Source of the DNA: an uncultured Planctomycetota bacterium | GTDB taxonomy: Bacteria > Planctomycetota > Phycisphaerae > UBA1845 > Fen-1342 | Reading direction: 5' to 3' | DNA length: 61,024 nucleotides | Assembly (NCBI GenBank): GCA_900696535.1 | Contig: CAADGM010000167.1 | Coordinates: forward strand, 1 to 61,024 | In this document: in pieces, positions 32,126 to 45,226 of the stretch | Layout of the letters: every line of letters begins with the position of its first letter | Numbering within the stretch: the first letter of the stretch is position 1 | Position numbers and translations under genes: made by a program | Notes under the pieces: model-generated | Databases searched by the model: none | Told to the model about the DNA's origin: nothing | The model's input: only the letters and a program-made list of their open reading frames with translations

Positions 32126-35100
32126 TTCCTCCCCGGGATCGGGAACGGGAACCGATCCTTCTTCTTGTCCGGTTGCTCGCCGGGCTGTGGCGGCGGCTCG
32201 TCCTTCTTGCGCCCGGGCAACCCGCCGCGGAGTGCGTCGCCGATCAGGTCCTCGGCCCCGCGTTTGACGACGCTTCCGAGCACCTTGTCCATGTCCACAC
32301 GGGCCATTTCGAGCTTGGGGCTTTCGCGCGTGCCGCTGATGGGGATGTCGATGCGCGTGCCCGCCAGCAGTCGGGCATACTCGGCAACGGGGCCGCGCAC
32401 GCCGAAGCGCTGGAGCAACTGCACGCTGATCGGCACGGAGACAACCAGGTCGATCGTGCCATCAAGCCCCACGGAGCCGTAGAACTTGAGGTCGAAGACG
32501 CCACCGCCGAAGCGCATCCAGAAGTCCTGGTAATAGATGCGGCCCTGGCGAAGCTCGAAGTCGAATCCGCTGATCTCGACGACGTAGAGCTGCTCGCCGG
32601 ATACCGCTGCAAACGACAGCAACTCGCCCAGCAGGCCGCCGGGCTCCATCCGGCAATTGCGCAGCTCGAGCCGGCCGCGCCCGCGGCCCTGAGTCTTCAG
32701 CCCGTCGCCGAGCGGTACAGAGACGTCCTGCGTGTCAAGGAACATCTGCCCGTCGATCCTGGCCATCTTCATGAAGACCGGGTTGATGTAGCTGAGCAGC
32801 ATCTCGGAGACGAGCTTGTTCACGGAGACGCTGTCGATCACGCGCGTCGGCGCGGGCAGGACGTACGTCGGCTCGCCTGCGGTGAGGTCGACGGTTCCCG
32901 CGACCAGGAGCTTGCCGCCTGACGCCGGCACGGTCGCGGGTGGGATTTCGACGCGTCCGTCGGCCAGCCGCGGCGAGAGCAGGGCCTGGCCCAGGGCGAC
33001 TCCATACACGTCGGCCGCGCCCCATCCGACCTGGGTGGCCCCGGCCACGCCGCGGTACACGGGGGTCACTTCGGGCTTGCTGGCGGGCCCGTTAACGGTG
33101 AACTCGCTGGTGCTGGCACCCTTGACGGCCAGCACGCCGGCGGTGTTCGGCGCGAGCTCATGGAGCAGCCTCGTGATCGGCTCCCACTGGGCGTCGTAGC
33201 GGCCCTTCAGGTTGAGCACGGCGCCGCGAGCGTACTGCTCGACGCTGCCGGTTACTTCGGCGCTGAGGGGGTTCGACGCGAGCTTCGTGCGGCCCAGCGT
33301 GATACGCTCTGTCTTCGGATCGATGGCCGCGTCGAACTCGAGCTGGACGCGCTCCTCACGCACCGCCTTCTCGCCGACGCCCACCGTGAATTGCGCAATC
33401 TCGCCGCTGCCACGCAGGGCCACCCCGCCGCCGGCGGCGCCCGCCGTGCTCGTCAGGCGAAGCTGACCACCGATCGCGGGAGGCTTCTCCGAGCCGGAGA
33501 GGCGTGCGACAAGGTTGAAGACCTTCTGAAGGTCGGCCGCGGCTTCGACGCTCAGACTGACCGCCGCGGCATCGGCCGCATCCCAGCGGACCTGCGTCGC
33601 CTTGAGGGTCGCGAAGTCGCTGCTGACGTCGGCTTGCGCGACGCTCACCTGGCGGTAATCGGGCGAAAGCTGCGCGCCGCTCCACCGGATTACCGTGTCC
33701 TGCTGGCTCAGCGCCTGGCCGTCCACCGATAGGCCACGCGTTGCCAGGTCGCCCTCCGAGGCCAGCGGTTCCTTGCCGGCGGGTTTGTGGAGCTTGGCCG
33801 CGCCGCTAAGAACCCCCGCAACCTCGCCCATCTTCGCTCCGGCCAGCGTCGCGACCTTTCCGGTGACGAAGCCGAGGTCGGCCCGGCTGATCGAGATGTC
33901 CGCCCCGTAGCCGCCGCCCTGCAATTCGTACCAGCCCTGACCGGCGGCGACCACCTGGCCGTCGAGATCGACTTCGACGCGTTCCGCGTCGACGCGACCA
34001 GGCCGACCGCCGCGCAGCGTGATCCGCCCCTCGTGCTGCGCGCGGGCCGCGCGCACCTCCACGGGCCGCCCGGCTTGCTCGTACCGGATTCCCGTGGCTG
34101 CCGCGTCGGCGCGAAGCCTGTAGGCGTCGTCGCCTGCCTTGGCGAGTTGGACGTGACCCTCGAGCTGGCCGGCAAGGTTTGACTGTCCGAGGTCGACGAT
34201 CTGCCCCAGCTCGCTCTGGAGCCGGGCGAGGTCGGCCCTGAACGTCGCCGACAAGTCGTCGACTGCGCCCGCAGCCGTCAGCGTTGCGAAGGCCGTCCGC
34301 AGGTCCGCCTGCCGCACGCGCAGGCCCTGTCCAGGCTCGACGGCGGCGTCGAAGCTCAGCGCAATCGGCTCCGGCCGAATCGTCGTCCCGTCCGTCGATA
34401 CGCTCAGGTCGCGCAGCTCGAGCGCGCCGCGGGCCGCTGGCGCCGCGCCCCCGCTCGCGGAGAGGTCAGAGAGTTCGAGCCGTCCCTGCGTGACCTGCTG
34501 CCCCTCACGGAGTGTCAGCAGCCCAGGCACGGCGGCCTCCACCGCGGCCAGGTCGATGCTGGCAGTCGCGCGCAGCGAGAAGTTCGGCAGCGTGAGCGAC
34601 TCACCGCCCAGCACAGCCGCGAGAACCTGCTCCACGGTCACTGCCGGCGGGCGATCGGTGAGCGCGTACGTGAGGTCGGCGGTCGCGGTGCCGGCCGGGC
34701 TGGCCAGGTCGAGTTTGGCCACGAGTTGCTCGGTCGTGACCTGCACGTTCCCGCGCAGGCTGGCATCCAGCGGCCGGACGCCGCTCACCGCGGCGCTGCG
34801 CAGCTCCGCAACGCTCGTGTCGATGGTGGCGCGCACATCGCCCGGGTTGAAGACGCCATCCACGGCGAGCGTGACCTGTCCATCCACGGCGGCGTCCGGG
34901 GCGAGTACGCGCGTCAGCCGCCCGAGGTCGATAGGGCCGTCGGACGCGATCTTGAGCGTCCCGGAGGCATGTTGGGCGCTGAAGGCGCCATTGGACACGA
35001 GGCCCCGCGTGGCGACGTCGGCGGACAGCGTCGGTCCCTGATCGAGGCGTGCGCTCAGCGTGCCGGCGATCTCGGCCAGCGAGGCCAGTGTCACGTCGCC

Positions 35101-35685
35101 GCTGATTTGCGAAACTTCATACGGCTCGCCGGCCGCGCGGAGTACTCGGACAAGGCCGTCCCGGAGGATGATGCGCCCGCGCGGCTGCGGCAGCTCACCC
35201 GAGGCGCTCGATGTCGAGGGCGTTCGCGATGAGAATGCCTCGGCGAGCGTGAGCCGGTTGTCCGGGGTGAGGATCAGCGTCACCTGGGGCGCGTCGATCT
35301 CGATCTGGCCGAAGTCCAGGTACGAGCGGACCAACCCCCACACACCCGTAGCCAGAGTCAGGCGTGAAACGCTGAGAACTTCTTGGCCCGCGGGGTCGGA
35401 GACCTTCAAGCCGCGGACCTCGATCGGGCCGGTCCACGAGGCGGACAGCCCGTCTATGGCCAGCGTGCCGCGCAGGGCGCCGTTGGCCAGGCCGAGGCCC
35501 CAGTTGTAGACCGCGGGCATCGAGGCCAGTTGCGGGGCGAAGCCGACGAGAGCGCCAACGCCCAGCACGAGCACGACGAAGGCCAGGCCGAGTCGCCGGC
35601 CCCAGCGGCCCTTTCGCCGGGGCGCGCGGGCACCGGGAGGCGGCGACGTGCCCGGACTGCTCGGTGATGATTGCGGTTGGGACAT
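32122..35685 (-). CDS. AsmA/TamB-like giant envelope protein
   Basis: 1187 aa from ATG 35685, with GGGAGG 12 nt upstream. A Pro/Ser-rich cytoplasmic start, one membrane helix (about 33-55, 'LGLAFVVLVLGVGALVGF'), then over 1000 residues of repeating beta-strand pattern with hardly any Cys. Segments such as 'GGKLLVAGTVDLTAGEPTYV' and the end 'FGVRGPVAEYARLLAGTRID' followed by 'IPISGTRESPKL' match AsmA/DUF748/DUF3971-type proteins. These form long beta-groove bridges proposed to carry lipids between inner and outer membrane. Its presence fits a two-membrane cell. It is translationally coupled to the NAGPA gene. Confidence 0.87.
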   Translation of the reverse strand: MSQPQSSPSSPGTSPPPGARAPRRKGRWGRRLGLAFVVLVLGVGALVGFAPQLASMPAVYNWGLGLANGALRGTLAIDGLSASWTGPIEVRGLKVSDPAGQEVLSVSRLTLATGVWGLVRSYLDFGQIEIDAPQVTLILTPDNRLTLAEAFSSRTPSTSSASGELPQPRGRIILRDGLVRVLRAAGEPYEVSQISGDVTLASLAEIAGTLSARLDQGPTLSADVATRGLVSNGAFSAQHASGTLKIASDGPIDLGRLTRVLAPDAAVDGQVTLAVDGVFNPGDVRATIDTSVAELRSAAVSGVRPLDASLRGNVQVTTEQLVAKLDLASPAGTATADLTYALTDRPPAVTVEQVLAAVLGGESLTLPNFSLRATASIDLAAVEAAVPGLLTLREGQQVTQGRLELSDLSASGGAAPAARGALELRDLSVSTDGTTIRPEPIALSFDAAVEPGQGLRVRQADLRTAFATLTAAGAVDDLSATFRADLARLQSELGQIVDLGQSNLAGQLEGHVQLAKAGDDAYRLRADAAATGIRYEQAGRPVEVRAARAQHEGRITLRGGRPGRVDAERVEVDLDGQVVAAGQGWYELQGGGYGADISISRADLGFVTGKVATLAGAKMGEVAGVLSGAAKLHKPAGKEPLASEGDLATRGLSVDGQALSQQDTVIRWSGAQLSPDYRQVSVAQADVSSDFATLKATQVRWDAADAAAVSLSVEAAADLQKVFNLVARLSGSEKPPAIGGQLRLTSTAGAAGGGVALRGSGEIAQFTVGVGEKAVREERVQLEFDAAIDPKTERITLGRTKLASNPLSAEVTGSVEQYARGAVLNLKGRYDAQWEPITRLLHELAPNTAGVLAVKGASTSEFTVNGPASKPEVTPVYRGVAGATQVGWGAADVYGVALGQALLSPRLADGRVEIPPATVPASGGKLLVAGTVDLTAGEPTYVLPAPTRVIDSVSVNKLVSEMLLSYINPVFMKMARIDGQMFLDTQDVSVPLGDGLKTQGRGRGRLELRNCRMEPGGLLGELLSFAAVSGEQLYVVEISGFDFELRQGRIYYQDFWMRFGGGVFDLKFYGSVGLDGTIDLVVSVPISVQLLQRFGVRGPVAEYARLLAGTRIDIPISGTRESPKLEMARVDMDKVLGSVVKRGAEDLIGDALRGGLPGRKKDEPPPQPGEQPDKKKDRFPFPIPGRK

Positions 35686-35910
35686 CGCTCGGTCCTCCCA
35701 CCAGTCGTTCGCGTCGATCGCGCGCTCGCAGCGCCCGGCCCACGACGGGCCAAAGTGGACGATACCCCCCACGAACCGCTACTGACAGTGTAGAGGCCGT
35801 CGCAGCGTTCGTCCGCCCGAAATGGGCGTTGGTCCCGGCCAGCGCACGGAAGCCGCCGGGCGGCCTGGCCCCCGGTCGACAGCCCTGCCGAGGGGGCAAG
35901 CCGCGGGCGT

Positions 35911-35941
35911 TTGCATCGACCGGCCTGCTCCCCCCTAATAC
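35911..35941 (+). promoter_or_regulatory. Candidate carB promoter
   Basis: TTGCAT (35911-35916), 19-nt spacer, TAATAC (35936-35941). ATG 35954 begins 12 nt after the -10, so the leader would be only about 5 nt. No Shine-Dalgarno is seen. The spacer is longer than ideal. Confidence 0.4.
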
Positions 35942-35953
35942 GCCCCCGGACCC

Positions 35954-39625
<3,672 letters not shown>

Positions 39626-39686
39626 GGGGTGCCGGGAGGGGTGGCTGGCTTGCCGTAAAACGTCTTAGGTCAAAGATTTACAGATC

Positions 39687-39738
39687 TCTCCTTTTCTGAA
39701 GGAGAATAGTCGTTATAGTTCTCCTTGCTAGAAGGAGA
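39687..39738 (+). promoter_or_regulatory. Paired palindromes over the leader of the DUF4143-type ATPase gene
   Basis: Two inverted repeats each have TCTCCTT and AAGGAGA arms and a 5-nt spacer: 39687-39705 and 39720-39738. The centres are 33 bp apart, three helical turns. The right arm of the second copy (GAAGGAGAG) is also the Shine-Dalgarno of the gene, so the hairpin would hide it in RNA. A TATAGT (39714-39719) between them could be a -10. Operator for a dimeric regulator, autoregulation or RNA-level control are possible. Confidence 0.6.
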
Positions 39739-39748
39739 GTATGCTCGC

Positions 39749-41086
39749 GTGGAAAGCGATCCTGCCGCCTCGCACCGTGCCGTCCTGCTCGAGAAGCTTG
39801 CCGACTCGCTCGCGTCGCCGCTCCCCATTGCAACGCCGCGACGCGTCCACGGCACGTTGCAGCTTCCCGGTAAGGCGACCGCGGTCATCGGCATGCGACG
39901 GGCTGGGAAGACCACCTTCCTGCACCAGCTTCGCAGCGAACGGCTCGCGCGCGGTGTGCCGCGTGAACGACTGCCGTACATCAACTTCGAGGACGAGCGT
40001 CTCGCAGGTCTCGCGGCCGAGCACCTCCACCTGGTCGTGGAGGAGTACTACCGCCGCTTTCCCGCTTTCCGGGGGACTGAGACGGTCACGTGGTGCCTGG
40101 ATGAGATCCAGGTAGTCTCCGGATGGGAGCGTTTCGTTCGGCGGTTGCTCGACAACGAGAAGGTCGAAGTGTTCATCAGCGGTTCGTCGGCTGCCTTGCT
40201 AAGTCGTGAGCTCGCGTCGGCCATGCGCGGCCGCGGATGGGAGGTGGTGATTCATCCGTTCAGTTTCGAAGAGCACCTTCGGCACCACGGACAGTCGCTG
40301 CCGGAACGCGTAGACCTGCTCACGGCGGCCCAGCGGAGCGCGCTCGACGCTGCCTTGCTGCGGTATCTTGAGACCGGGGGCTTCCCGGAGGCACAGGGGC
40401 TCGACCCAGCCACGCGGCACACGCTGCTGACTCAGTACGTGGACGTCGCCATGCTGCGCGATGTGAGTGAGCGGCACGGCGTCACGAATCTGGCCGGCCT
40501 CCGCTGGCTCGTGCGCCACCTACTCGGCAATCCCGGCGGGTCGTTCAGCGTCGAGAAGTTCTACCGGGATCTCAAGTCGCAGGGCATCGCCATCGCGCGC
40601 GACACAGTACATCAGTTAGTGGGCTACCTGGAAGATTGCTTCCTCGTACGTACGACGTGGGTGGAGTCGGCCTCGCCGCGTCGCCGCATGGTGAACCCCC
40701 GCAAGACCCACCCCGTGGACCCGGGACTCATCCCCGTCTTCGACCGTACCGGTCGCGCCAATCGCGGGCACGCGTTGGAGACGGTGGTACGGGTCGAGAT
40801 CGAGCGTCGACGGATGCAGGCGAGCTACGTCCGAACGCGCGAGGGATTCGAAGTCGACTTTCTGGCTCGTCGACCAGGCGAGAGGCCGATGCTCATTCAG
40901 GTCTGTGCCGAGCTGGACGACTCTGTCGCACGCGAGCGCGAGGTGAGAGCGTTGCTTGCGGCCTCGCAGGAGCATCCCCGCGCGAGCCTGCACGTTATCA
41001 CGCTGACGCCGGAGACCGCCGCGGAGATGCCGGAAGAGGTCCGTGTGCATTCTGCGGCGCTCTGGCTCCTGCATGAGCGACCCTGA
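39749..41086 (+). CDS. AAA ATPase with DUF4143 C-terminal domain
   Basis: 445 aa from GTG 39749, placed 10 nt after GAAGGAGAG. The N-terminal P-loop is 'VIGMRRAGKTTFLHQL', Walker B is in 'TVTWCLDEIQVVSGWE', and 'VFISGSSAALLSRELASAMR' is the sensor region of the family. The DUF4143 part follows with 'RRMVNPRKTHPVDPGLI', 'NRGHALETVVRVEIERR' and 'GFEVDFLARRPGERPMLIQV', which carries the PD-(D/E)xK-like E...EVDF/LIQV core of archaeal-type ATPases with a restriction-fold tail. Function is unknown; some related genes are toxin-like or mobile. It interrupts carB and carA, and its AT-richer leader differs from the neighbours, so recent insertion is possible. Confidence 0.9.
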   Translation: MESDPAASHRAVLLEKLADSLASPLPIATPRRVHGTLQLPGKATAVIGMRRAGKTTFLHQLRSERLARGVPRERLPYINFEDERLAGLAAEHLHLVVEEYYRRFPAFRGTETVTWCLDEIQVVSGWERFVRRLLDNEKVEVFISGSSAALLSRELASAMRGRGWEVVIHPFSFEEHLRHHGQSLPERVDLLTAAQRSALDAALLRYLETGGFPEAQGLDPATRHTLLTQYVDVAMLRDVSERHGVTNLAGLRWLVRHLLGNPGGSFSVEKFYRDLKSQGIAIARDTVHQLVGYLEDCFLVRTTWVESASPRRRMVNPRKTHPVDPGLIPVFDRTGRANRGHALETVVRVEIERRRMQASYVRTREGFEVDFLARRPGERPMLIQVCAELDDSVAREREVRALLAASQEHPRASLHVITLTPETAAEMPEEVRVHSAALWLLHERP

Positions 41087-41113
41087 TCGGCCGTTACTCC
41101 GCGGGTGTCGGCG

Positions 41114-41141
41114 TTGATTCCCCCTGGATCGCCGTCATAAT
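41114..41141 (+). promoter_or_regulatory. carA promoter
   Basis: TTGATT (41114-41119), 16-nt spacer, CATAAT (41136-41141). It lies in the 96-bp gap before carA, giving a leader of about 35 nt that includes GGAG near 41174. carA can thus be expressed separately from carB and the ATPase. Confidence 0.5.
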
Positions 41142-41182
41142 CCGCCCGCAACGGCGCCCAGCCCGCCGCGATCGGAGCCCGC

Positions 41183-42352
41183 GTGACTGCCAAGCTCGCC
41201 CTTGAGGACGGGACCATCTTCACCGGCCGCTCGGTCGGCGCACCGGGAACGCGCGAGGGCGAAGTGGTCTTCTGCACGGCGCTGACCGGCTACCAGGAAG
41301 TGCTCTCCGATCCCTCCTACTGCGGCCAGATCGTCACGCTGACGTTCCCGCAAATTGGCAATTACGGCGTGAACAGCGAGGACCTCGAATCGCGCTCGCT
41401 GCACCTGGCCGGCCTGGTCGTCAAAGAGCTGCCGCCCAGGCCGAGTAACTTCCGCGCCGCCCGGCCGCTGCCGGAATTCCTCGCGGATCACGGCGTGGTC
41501 GCCATCGCCGGCCTGGACACGCGGGCCCTGACGCGGCGCATCCGCGTGCACGGCGCGATGCGCGGTGTGCTCTCGACGGAGATTCTCGACGACATGGCGC
41601 TCGTGGCCCGCGCCCGGGCCGCGGAGCCGATGACCGGAGCGAACCTCGTCTCGCGCGTCGCGCCGCCGGCGCCGTGGGCCTGGTCGGAGCGGCTGTGGTC
41701 GCCGCCGGAGCAGCTCGCGCGGTCGCGTCGATCGGCGGTGGCGGGGCAGGCCGCGAGCGCCCGATGCCGGGTGGTCGTGCTGGATTGCGGCGTGAAGCAC
41801 AACATCCTTCGCCATCTGTCTGAGGCGGGTTGCGACGTGAGCGTCCTGCCGGCCAGCGTGAGCGCGGCCGAGGTCCTGGATCGTCGCCCGGACGGGGTTC
41901 TTGTCGGCAACGGGCCCGGCGATCCGGCCGCGGTGACAGCCACGATCGACGCGTTGCGGGGGCTCCTCGGCCGCGTGCCGATCCTGGGCATCTGTCTGGG
42001 GCACCAGATGCTGGCGCTGGCGCTGGGGGCGCGGACCTACAAGCTGCCGTTCGGGCATCACGGGTCGAACGTGCCGGTGCTCAACACGCCAGCGCGGCGG
42101 GTGGAGATTACCAGCCAGAACCACGGCTTCGCGGTGGATGCCGGCTCGCTCGAGGCGGTGGGAGGCGAGGTGACCCACGTCAACCTGAACGACGGGAGCC
42201 TGGAGGGTTACGTGCATCGCGAGGCGGGCGTGGTGTGCGTGCAGTTTCACCCCGAGGCGAGCCCCGGGCCGCACGACGCGGCTTACGTGATCGAGCGGTT
42301 CGCCGACGCGATCACGGAGCGCCGCCCAATCTCGATCGAGTTGTTGCTCTGA
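41183..42352 (+). CDS. carA: Carbamoyl-phosphate synthase small subunit (glutamine amidotransferase)
   Basis: 389 aa from GTG 41183, normal length. The N-terminal CPSase_sm_chain domain starts 'KLALEDGTIFTGRSVGAPG' and contains 'YCGQIVTLTFPQIGNYGVN'. The class I amidotransferase domain has the catalytic Cys in 'GICLGHQMLALALG' and the His/Glu pair in 'VQFHPEASPGPHDAAY'. It supplies ammonia to CarB. The order carB-ATPase-carA is reversed and interrupted relative to the common carAB operon. Confidence 0.97.
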   Translation: MTAKLALEDGTIFTGRSVGAPGTREGEVVFCTALTGYQEVLSDPSYCGQIVTLTFPQIGNYGVNSEDLESRSLHLAGLVVKELPPRPSNFRAARPLPEFLADHGVVAIAGLDTRALTRRIRVHGAMRGVLSTEILDDMALVARARAAEPMTGANLVSRVAPPAPWAWSERLWSPPEQLARSRRSAVAGQAASARCRVVVLDCGVKHNILRHLSEAGCDVSVLPASVSAAEVLDRRPDGVLVGNGPGDPAAVTATIDALRGLLGRVPILGICLGHQMLALALGARTYKLPFGHHGSNVPVLNTPARRVEITSQNHGFAVDAGSLEAVGGEVTHVNLNDGSLEGYVHREAGVVCVQFHPEASPGPHDAAYVIERFADAITERRPISIELLL

Positions 42353-42394
42353 GTGGCGACGCCGAGGCTGGCTCGTTCGCCTGAGCGCGGGGGC

Positions 42395-44548
42395 TCACTG
42401 GGTATCGGGTTGTGTCGTGGCCGGGGGGGCCGGCGCGGCCGCTTCTGACGCCGGCTCGGCGGTGACAGCGCGCGGAGCGAAGACGAAGAGTGGCTCGTCA
42501 CTGTCGCGCAGCTCGATCGTCAACTGACCGAGCGGCTCGCCCTGCGCAGAGGCGCCCTCGGCGTACGTGACGCGCTGCACGAACTCGCCGATGGCCGAAA
42601 ACCGCTGCAAGAGCTGAACCGGGTCGACGAACGGAACGGGGACCCGCCGCACGCGAACGGCGTGGTCGCGCTCCACAAGCAGGTCCACCCAGCGGGCGTT
42701 GGGCCGATTCTCGACGGCGCGCTGGATCTCCTCCACGGGCTGGGTCGTCGCGAAACGGCGGCGACTGACGCCGAGGATTACATCGCCTGGCTGGATGACT
42801 CCGGCGGCCGGCGACCCCGGGACCACCCCCTGTACACTCAGCCGCGACTGCTCCGGATCGGGGATGACCTGCAACCCAAGGCGCACGCGCCCGCCGTCGG
42901 GCTGGTATCGGCGCCACCACTCTTCATCGAGCGCCATGGGGAAATGGCTGGCGAGGAACTCGAGCCAGGCGTCGGCCAGGTCGCCCATGGGCCCCGGCTG
43001 CGCGATCAGCACGCTCTCGCGCCCGGCGGTCTCCGTGGGCCGCACTGCTTCAAGCGAGTCCGCGAGGCGCCCCGCCGACTGCCGCCGCGCGCTCACGATC
43101 TGACGTAGCCAGTCGGAGTGGGATGCAAGAATGAGCACGTCGTCATCGACGACCCAGGACATGTGCAACGCGTCGAGCGGACCGGGGCCCAGGGCCGCGC
43201 GGAGCACGGGCGAGAAGTCCACCTGTTCCGCGACGCGGTCGCCGAGCACGAGCGTGCTGAGTGACAGATCCTCGCGCGGGCCGGGGCGTCGCAGCGAAAG
43301 CAGCTTGTACACACCGATCGTGGCGTGGAAGAGCGTGCGCCACTCGTCCTCGGCCACCCGGGGATCGCGCAGGGACACCAGCAGCGCGACCGCCGGCGTA
43401 GGCGGAGCGGGCGCGTCGCCGGGCGGCGCGTCCACCACGCCGAGGGCCACCGCGACACGGGTGTCGAGGGCGCGCGTCAGCCGTTCGATTGTGCCGCTGC
43501 GCTCGTGGACCTTCTTGACGATTCTAAGTAGGTGCCGCTCGGGCAGGGCGTCGACGCTGCTGCCCAGCTCGGCGTAATCGACACGGAGCGACCAGGCCAG
43601 GAGCGTTCGCGCGGGCAGGCGATCGACGAGCAGGTCCGCCGCCTCGTCGGGCGACGGTCTCTCGCGCGCGGGCGCGTCGCCCACGGCGGTCAGGTGCAGC
43701 AGCTTGCCTTTGCGGTGCAGCGCCAGCAGGACGTTGTCCGAGTCCGCCAGAGGCCGGGGGAGCGGCAGATTGGCTGGTCGCGTTGTCGGCTCGGTCGCGG
43801 CCGGGGCGGCGGGCGCCGCCGCGGACGTGCGCTTGAGCCGGACGAACAGCACGCCGTCGGGCTCGGCGGGCACGCGCTCGAGCAGGCGTCGGTAGATTGG
43901 GTCGTCGGCCAGGCGCGCGGTGCCGCCCTCGGGGCTCGACCTCAACACCTGGGGGAAGATCGTGGGCGACGCCTGGTCACCGAAGATCAGGACATCGTCA
44001 AGCAGGGCAACGCCAACGCTGTTCGGCAGGCGGTACACGGTTGCACGGGCCGCGGTTGGCAGGGGCTGGGCGGCCCAGCGTTTCAGCAGCTCGCGTGGGG
44101 ACTCGGGCGGCCGGCAGATGATGACCGCGTCCTGTGAGCCGCGCCAACTCTCGGCGGCAAAGGCGACGCGCTGCGCCAGAAGCGTGTGAACAGCCTCCTC
44201 GGGCGACATGCCGATGGTCTGTTCGACGCGCTGGCGCCACTCGCTGGACTCCTGCCGATCGGCGGGCTGGCCGGTCAGCTCGGCCAGCGCGAGCCACAGG
44301 TCGGGCTTTGCCAGCGGGAGCAGCAGATCCTCGCCGCGGCGCAGCTCGACGAACAGGCCGATGTCGGCCGGCACATGGCGGGCGAGCGAGTCGTCGGACG
44401 CGTTCGCGTCAGGCATCGCCACGGCCGCAAGCGCGACCGCGATCAGCAGCGGCGCCCGCCCCTGTCGTTGCGCTCGGCGCGCCGGCACGGCGACTTCGCA
44501 CGCGGGCGCGAGCACCCGACGCTGGGTTCGTGGTGGGCAGACGGGCAT
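42395..44548 (-). CDS. Exported PDZ-domain protein of unknown function
   Basis: 717 aa. A basic N-terminus and 'PLLIAVALAAVAMPDANA' form a signal peptide. The long middle part (about 50-530) resembles DUF3352-like substrate-free beta/alpha domains ('HVPADIGLFVELRRGEDLLL', 'VALLDDVLIFGDQASPTI'). A PDZ domain lies at about 550-640 ('GVVPGSPAAGVIQPGDVILG'). No serine protease triad is seen, so it is a binding protein rather than a DegP relative. It begins 4 nt after the anti-sigma factor stop and is the third gene of the sigma-factor operon. It may report envelope state to that pair. Confidence 0.8.
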   Translation of the reverse strand: MPVCPPRTQRRVLAPACEVAVPARRAQRQGRAPLLIAVALAAVAMPDANASDDSLARHVPADIGLFVELRRGEDLLLPLAKPDLWLALAELTGQPADRQESSEWRQRVEQTIGMSPEEAVHTLLAQRVAFAAESWRGSQDAVIICRPPESPRELLKRWAAQPLPTAARATVYRLPNSVGVALLDDVLIFGDQASPTIFPQVLRSSPEGGTARLADDPIYRRLLERVPAEPDGVLFVRLKRTSAAAPAAPAATEPTTRPANLPLPRPLADSDNVLLALHRKGKLLHLTAVGDAPARERPSPDEAADLLVDRLPARTLLAWSLRVDYAELGSSVDALPERHLLRIVKKVHERSGTIERLTRALDTRVAVALGVVDAPPGDAPAPPTPAVALLVSLRDPRVAEDEWRTLFHATIGVYKLLSLRRPGPREDLSLSTLVLGDRVAEQVDFSPVLRAALGPGPLDALHMSWVVDDDVLILASHSDWLRQIVSARRQSAGRLADSLEAVRPTETAGRESVLIAQPGPMGDLADAWLEFLASHFPMALDEEWWRRYQPDGGRVRLGLQVIPDPEQSRLSVQGVVPGSPAAGVIQPGDVILGVSRRRFATTQPVEEIQRAVENRPNARWVDLLVERDHAVRVRRVPVPFVDPVQLLQRFSAIGEFVQRVTYAEGASAQGEPLGQLTIELRDSDEPLFVFAPRAVTAEPASEAAAPAPPATTQPDTQ

Positions 44549-44552
44549 CGGG

Positions 44553-45215
44553 CTAGATGGAATGGACCTGTTCCGCGGGCGGCACGGGCGCGGGCGCGGG
44601 CTCTTCGGACTTGGGCGGCGGCAGCAGGACGTTCCAGATGCCCTGCCACGGATTCGTCCCGGCCAGGTCGACCGAGTCGCGGGCCACGTCGGCCGGGAGC
44701 AAGATGTTCAGGTAGCGCCCCAAGTCGACGATCTCGCCCGTCAGCGAGCGCCCCGCCGTGTGCATCTCCCAGATTCGCTCTTCCACGCGGTCGACGATCA
44801 GCTCGCGAATGGCGCGCTGCTCGGACGTGAGCGATACGCTCTCGACGCCGTGGGCGCTCGGGCCGATGCCGACAGTCGGCGGGGCCGTGCGGAACAGCCC
44901 GGGGCCGAACCACGCGGCGAACAAGACCGCCGCCGCCGCCTGGAGCCCGATGCCGAGCCGCCACAGCATGCGACGGAGCGGGGCCTGGCGCTGGCGGGCG
45001 GCGGCCGCGCGGATCACGCGGTCGCTGAAGTCCTCGCGCAGCGCGGGAATCTCGCGATCGGACGCGATGACGTGGCCGACAGTCTCGAGCATCGCCAGGG
45101 TTTGCTGGCAGCGGGTGCAGCGCAGCCGGTGCGCGTCGAACTCCAGCCTCAGCGACCCGCTGAGCTGGGCGTCGAGGTAGGCGTCGAACAGTCGTTCGCA
45201 CTCGGTGCAGTTCAT
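44553..45215 (-). CDS. Zinc-finger transmembrane anti-sigma factor
   Basis: 220 aa. The zf-HC2 (ZAS) module 'MNCTECERLFDAYLD ... FDAHRLRCTRCQQTL' has the HxxxCxxC metal site. A single hydrophobic segment follows at about 87-108 ('LGIGLQAAAAVLFAAWFG'). The outer or C-terminal part has no recognised domain and ends with a Pro-rich stretch. It lies 11 nt after the ECF sigma gene stop, the standard arrangement for a cognate pair, and should hold that sigma factor inactive. Confidence 0.88.
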   Translation of the reverse strand: MNCTECERLFDAYLDAQLSGSLRLEFDAHRLRCTRCQQTLAMLETVGHVIASDREIPALREDFSDRVIRAAAARQRQAPLRRMLWRLGIGLQAAAAVLFAAWFGPGLFRTAPPTVGIGPSAHGVESVSLTSEQRAIRELIVDRVEERIWEMHTAGRSLTGEIVDLGRYLNILLPADVARDSVDLAGTNPWQGIWNVLLPPPKSEEPAPAPVPPAEQVHSI

Positions 45216-45226
45216 GCCGGTCTCAT

